DNA of 7,036 nucleotides from an uncultured Granulicatella sp. (GTDB taxonomy: Bacteria; Bacillota; Bacilli; Lactobacillales; Aerococcaceae). Each line of letters begins with the position of its first letter. Position 1 is the stretch's first letter. The notes beneath the pieces were generated by a model, which saw only the letters and a program-made list of their open reading frames with translations, made no database searches and had not been told where the DNA came from. The position numbers were made by a program, and so were the translations under genes. The stretch spans positions 1-7,036 of the forward strand of contig URWJ01000070.1 in assembly GCA_900551535.1 (NCBI GenBank), read 5' to 3'. Positions 5,113-7,036 of the stretch are shown here, piece by piece.

Positions 5113-6333
5113 GTGTTAAACTTTCATGAAAAAATGAAGCACCTTCTCAATGTGGATCCTCTCATTATGGGGTTGTATTCGGTACTTTCGATTTTCGGAC
5201 TTGTCATGATTTATAGTGCAAGTAGTTATTATGCTCTTGCCAATCAAGGGAACTCAGAAGCGTTCATGGTGAAACAACTTGTCTTTATCATCATAGGAAT
5301 TGTGATGGCACTTGGGATTTCCGTTCTTCCTGAGAAGTTGTTGAAGGAAGAAAAAGTCATGATGGGAGTCGCAGGAGTTATCTTTATCCTGCTAGTGATT
5401 GTATTATTTACTCCGAGTGTAAACGGGGCGAAGAGTTGGATTAACTTGAAACTCTTCAGTTTACAACCATCTGAACTAGTAAAACTATTTGTGATTTGGA
5501 CATCGGCTTATTTTTATAGTAAAAATGAGCGTAGCAAACGCGATTGGAGATTTTATCTTATTCCAGCGGGAATTACGATTTTCTTCATTGGAATGGTCAT
5601 GCTTCAACCGGACTTAGGAACGTCTATCATTATTGCGGGTGTTGCTGTACTACTCGGTCTTATGACAGGTGTCTCAAACCGCGCGCTAGCGTTTTGGGGT
5701 GTGGGGTTTGCAGGAATGTATGGCCTCACTTATTTAGACGCTTCGATTTTTGAGAAATTCGGATTAAAAGCGTACCAATTAAGCCGTTTTACATCCTTCC
5801 ATAATCCATGGAGTGATCCAGCAGGTGCTGGTTATCAATCGATTCAAGGTTATCTTGGTTTATCAAGAGGTAGCTGGATTGGAACAGGATTATCGAATTC
5901 TGTTCAAAAAACTGGGTTCCTACCAGAAGCCCATACCGATTTTATTTTAGCGATTGTCGGAGAAGAGTTAGGATATATTACAATCTTTATTCTCCTTCTT
6001 GCGATTTTTGGTTTAATCATCGCGATTATCCGCAAAGGAAATAAATGTCGTAATCTTTTTGGAAAATACTTATGCTACGGTGTGGCGATTTTATTCTTGA
6101 TTCAATCAGGAATTAATATCGGAGCGCTTGTTGGGGTAGCGCCTTTAACAGGGGTGCCATTACCGCTTATCAGTTACGGTGGGTCGAGCTTCTTTGCATC
6201 CAGTGCCGGAATCGGTCTAGTATTATGGGCTATCCGACGTGATAAAGAAAGTCGCGAACAAACGCCACCACCAACAAGAGAAGGTCTTCCAGAAGAGGAA
6301 GAAGAAAAAATTATCGAATTAAAAGCTATGTAG
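5113..6333 (+). CDS. ftsW: FtsW, septal peptidoglycan glycosyltransferase (SEDS family)
   Basis: This is a multi-pass membrane protein (406 aa, about ten helices) that polymerises lipid II into glycan strands at the division septum together with a class B penicillin-binding protein. SEDS signatures visible: NGAKSWI (104-110), QPSEL (118-122), MLQPDLGT (163-170), the extracellular loop SRGSWIGTGLSNS (251-263), PEAHTDFILAIVGEELG (271-287) with the presumed catalytic Asp276, and GVPLPLISYGGSS (347-359). The C-terminal cytoplasmic tail (about 376-406) is charged, with a five-glutamate run. The start is GTG at 5113: AGGAGG (5101-5106) lies immediately after the ylaN stop and six bases before it, implying tight translational linkage with ylaN. 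FtsW rather than RodA is favoured by PEAHTDFI, the gene context and the acidic tail. Confidence 0.93.
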   Translation: MLNFHEKMKHLLNVDPLIMGLYSVLSIFGLVMIYSASSYYALANQGNSEAFMVKQLVFIIIGIVMALGISVLPEKLLKEEKVMMGVAGVIFILLVIVLFTPSVNGAKSWINLKLFSLQPSELVKLFVIWTSAYFYSKNERSKRDWRFYLIPAGITIFFIGMVMLQPDLGTSIIIAGVAVLLGLMTGVSNRALAFWGVGFAGMYGLTYLDASIFEKFGLKAYQLSRFTSFHNPWSDPAGAGYQSIQGYLGLSRGSWIGTGLSNSVQKTGFLPEAHTDFILAIVGEELGYITIFILLLAIFGLIIAIIRKGNKCRNLFGKYLCYGVAILFLIQSGINIGALVGVAPLTGVPLPLISYGGSSFFASSAGIGLVLWAIRRDKESREQTPPPTREGLPEEEEEKIIELKAM

Positions 6334-6345
6334 AAGGGAGAAACA

Positions 6346-6642
6346 ATGGAGCAACAAGAAAGACAAGCACTCGTTGTTTGGTTGTATACATTGAAACCAA
6401 TTAAACAGTTGAAGAAGTTTGGGAATATTCACTATATTTCGAAACGCTTAAAATACATCTATTTATATGTTGCTAAAGATGAAGCCGAAAGCGTAATGGA
6501 ACGCTTATCGACATTCCACTTCGTTCGTAAAGTGGAGCCATCATTGCGACAAGAACTTCGTATGGATTTCACGCAGATTCTTCCAGAATTACGTGAGGAA
6601 ATCGAAAAAGAAAAAGCAGAGAAAAAAGCTGCAGAACTATAA
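6346..6642 (+). CDS. ylbG: YlbG family (DUF2129) conserved protein of unknown function
   Basis: This is a 98 aa soluble protein. The core matches Bacillus YlbG: WLYTLKPIKQLKKFGNIHYISKRLKYIYLYV (residues 12-42) followed by VRKVEPS (60-66). The last 20 residues are an acidic/lysine-alanine-rich helix (EEIEKEKAEKKAAEL), probably a charged tail that is variable in the family. The start ATG is preceded by AAGGGAG (6334-6340) at five bases, and the gap to ftsW is 12 bases, so it is the last gene of the ylaN-ftsW-ylbG operon. No biochemical role is established for the family. Its conserved position among cell-division and housekeeping genes in Firmicutes suggests a core role, but this is inference. 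Confidence 0.9.
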   Translation: MEQQERQALVVWLYTLKPIKQLKKFGNIHYISKRLKYIYLYVAKDEAESVMERLSTFHFVRKVEPSLRQELRMDFTQILPELREEIEKEKAEKKAAEL

Positions 6643-6644
6643 TT

Positions 6645-6693
6645 AAAAAAGAAGCCGTGACCTTTACTGATAGAGGACACGGCTTTTCATTTT
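6645..6693. terminator. Bidirectional intrinsic terminator between convergent genes
   Basis: AAGCCGTG (6652-6659) pairs with CACGGCTT (6678-6685). After a 1x1 A-A mismatch the stem continues as CCTTT/AGAGG (6661-6665, 6672-6676) around a six-base loop. Plus-strand T bases follow (6684-6687, then TTTT at 6690-6693), and on the other strand the A-run 6645-6650 becomes a T-run. It therefore serves both ylbG and the minus-strand gene ending at 6698. Confidence 0.9.
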
Positions 6694-6697
6694 ATAA

Positions 6698-7018
6698 TTA
6701 TAATAGGAAGATTCCGGATAAAATAGATAGAATTCCCAGAACCGCAGCTACTTCTAAAAAGAGGAGGGTTGATGATGCGGTAAAGAGCGTATGCTTCTTG
6801 TGCTCCTTATTTGGAGTGAAGCTCTTTAGAAAAAGAGTGAAGAAGTCGGTGCGACTTAAATACGCAAAAATACCAATCATTAAACAAACAAGTGCGCACA
6901 TAAAAAGAGCGTTGCTAAGGGCAAGTAGACTAAAGGGGCCCGTCAGCGTTACATAGCCCATACATAATAATAGTAGGATTCCAGAAATGAGTCCTATTTT
7001 TTTATAGTCGAATGACAT
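6698..7018 (-). CDS. Small three-helix membrane protein, DUF3899-like
   Basis: This 106 aa protein has three hydrophobic helices at about residues 8-27, 31-54 and 82-105. Helix two is followed by a short aromatic stretch YLSRTDFFTLFLKSF, and a polar, lysine/histidine-rich cytoplasmic-type loop (about 68-78, TPNKEHKKH) precedes helix three. The arrangement of a paired N-terminal hairpin, then Gly-Ile-Phe, then a FFxLF motif resembles DUF3899 proteins of Firmicutes, but the match is from memory and only moderate. The start is well supported by AAAAGGAGG on the minus strand (7025-7033), six bases from ATG. It converges on ylbG and shares the terminator. Function unknown; no signal peptide cleavage site seen. 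Confidence 0.8.
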   Translation of the reverse strand: MSFDYKKIGLISGILLLLCMGYVTLTGPFSLLALSNALFMCALVCLMIGIFAYLSRTDFFTLFLKSFTPNKEHKKHTLFTASSTLLFLEVAAVLGILSILSGIFLL

Positions 7019-7036
7019 CAGCTTCCTCCTTTTCGT

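Noticed and set aside
6657..6956. Plus-strand open frame of 99 codons opposite the small membrane-protein gene
   Set aside because: It begins inside the bidirectional terminator, has no ribosome binding site, and is antisense to a gene with a strong AAAAGGAGG site and clear transmembrane helices.

Overview
The window is chromosomal DNA of a low-GC Gram-positive bacterium (Firmicutes/Bacillota), most likely from the Lactobacillales. The evidence is the strong AGGAGG-type ribosome binding sites, the AT-rich intergenic regions, the ylaN-ftsW-ylbG gene order, and the protein families present (PbuG/PbuO-type NCS2 permease, Tex, YlaN, FtsW, YlbG, DUF3899). Genus cannot be fixed from the sequence alone.

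Layout: 1-86 is the 3' end of an unidentified gene, closed by an intrinsic terminator (about 94-125). Next is an AT-rich regulatory stretch with a good promoter (242-270), then a purine-base permease (312-1775) with its own terminator (1828-1862). A full-length Tex RNA-binding protein follows (1906-4101). Between tex and ylaN lie about 725 bases without a credible gene, and most of this is densely structured. A three-gene operon ylaN-ftsW-ylbG (4828-6642) comes next, with 12-base gaps between genes. It ends at a bidirectional terminator shared with a convergent small membrane-protein gene on the minus strand (6698-7018).

The protein genes are mostly housekeeping. The permease takes up purine bases, Tex binds structured nucleic acid during transcription and RNA metabolism, YlaN is a small helical protein linked to iron/Fur control, FtsW is the septal peptidoglycan polymerase, and YlbG is a conserved small protein of unknown role.

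The most interesting part is 4102-4763. It folds on paper into a chain of plus-strand stem-loops: a 39-pair multibranch domain (4108-4294), small hairpins, a 21-pair stem-loop (4427-4500) and a 41-pair multibranch domain (4503-4693). An intrinsic terminator (4733-4763) follows. A 12-pair complementarity links the 17-base loop of the 4427-4500 hairpin to the linker after the first domain, and the linker sequence recurs 77-78 bases downstream. This looks like a large structured noncoding RNA of about 600-660 nt, or a very elaborate tex 3' UTR. I could not match it to a known class by eye. Its size and host group make known large RNAs such as ROOL the first comparison to run.
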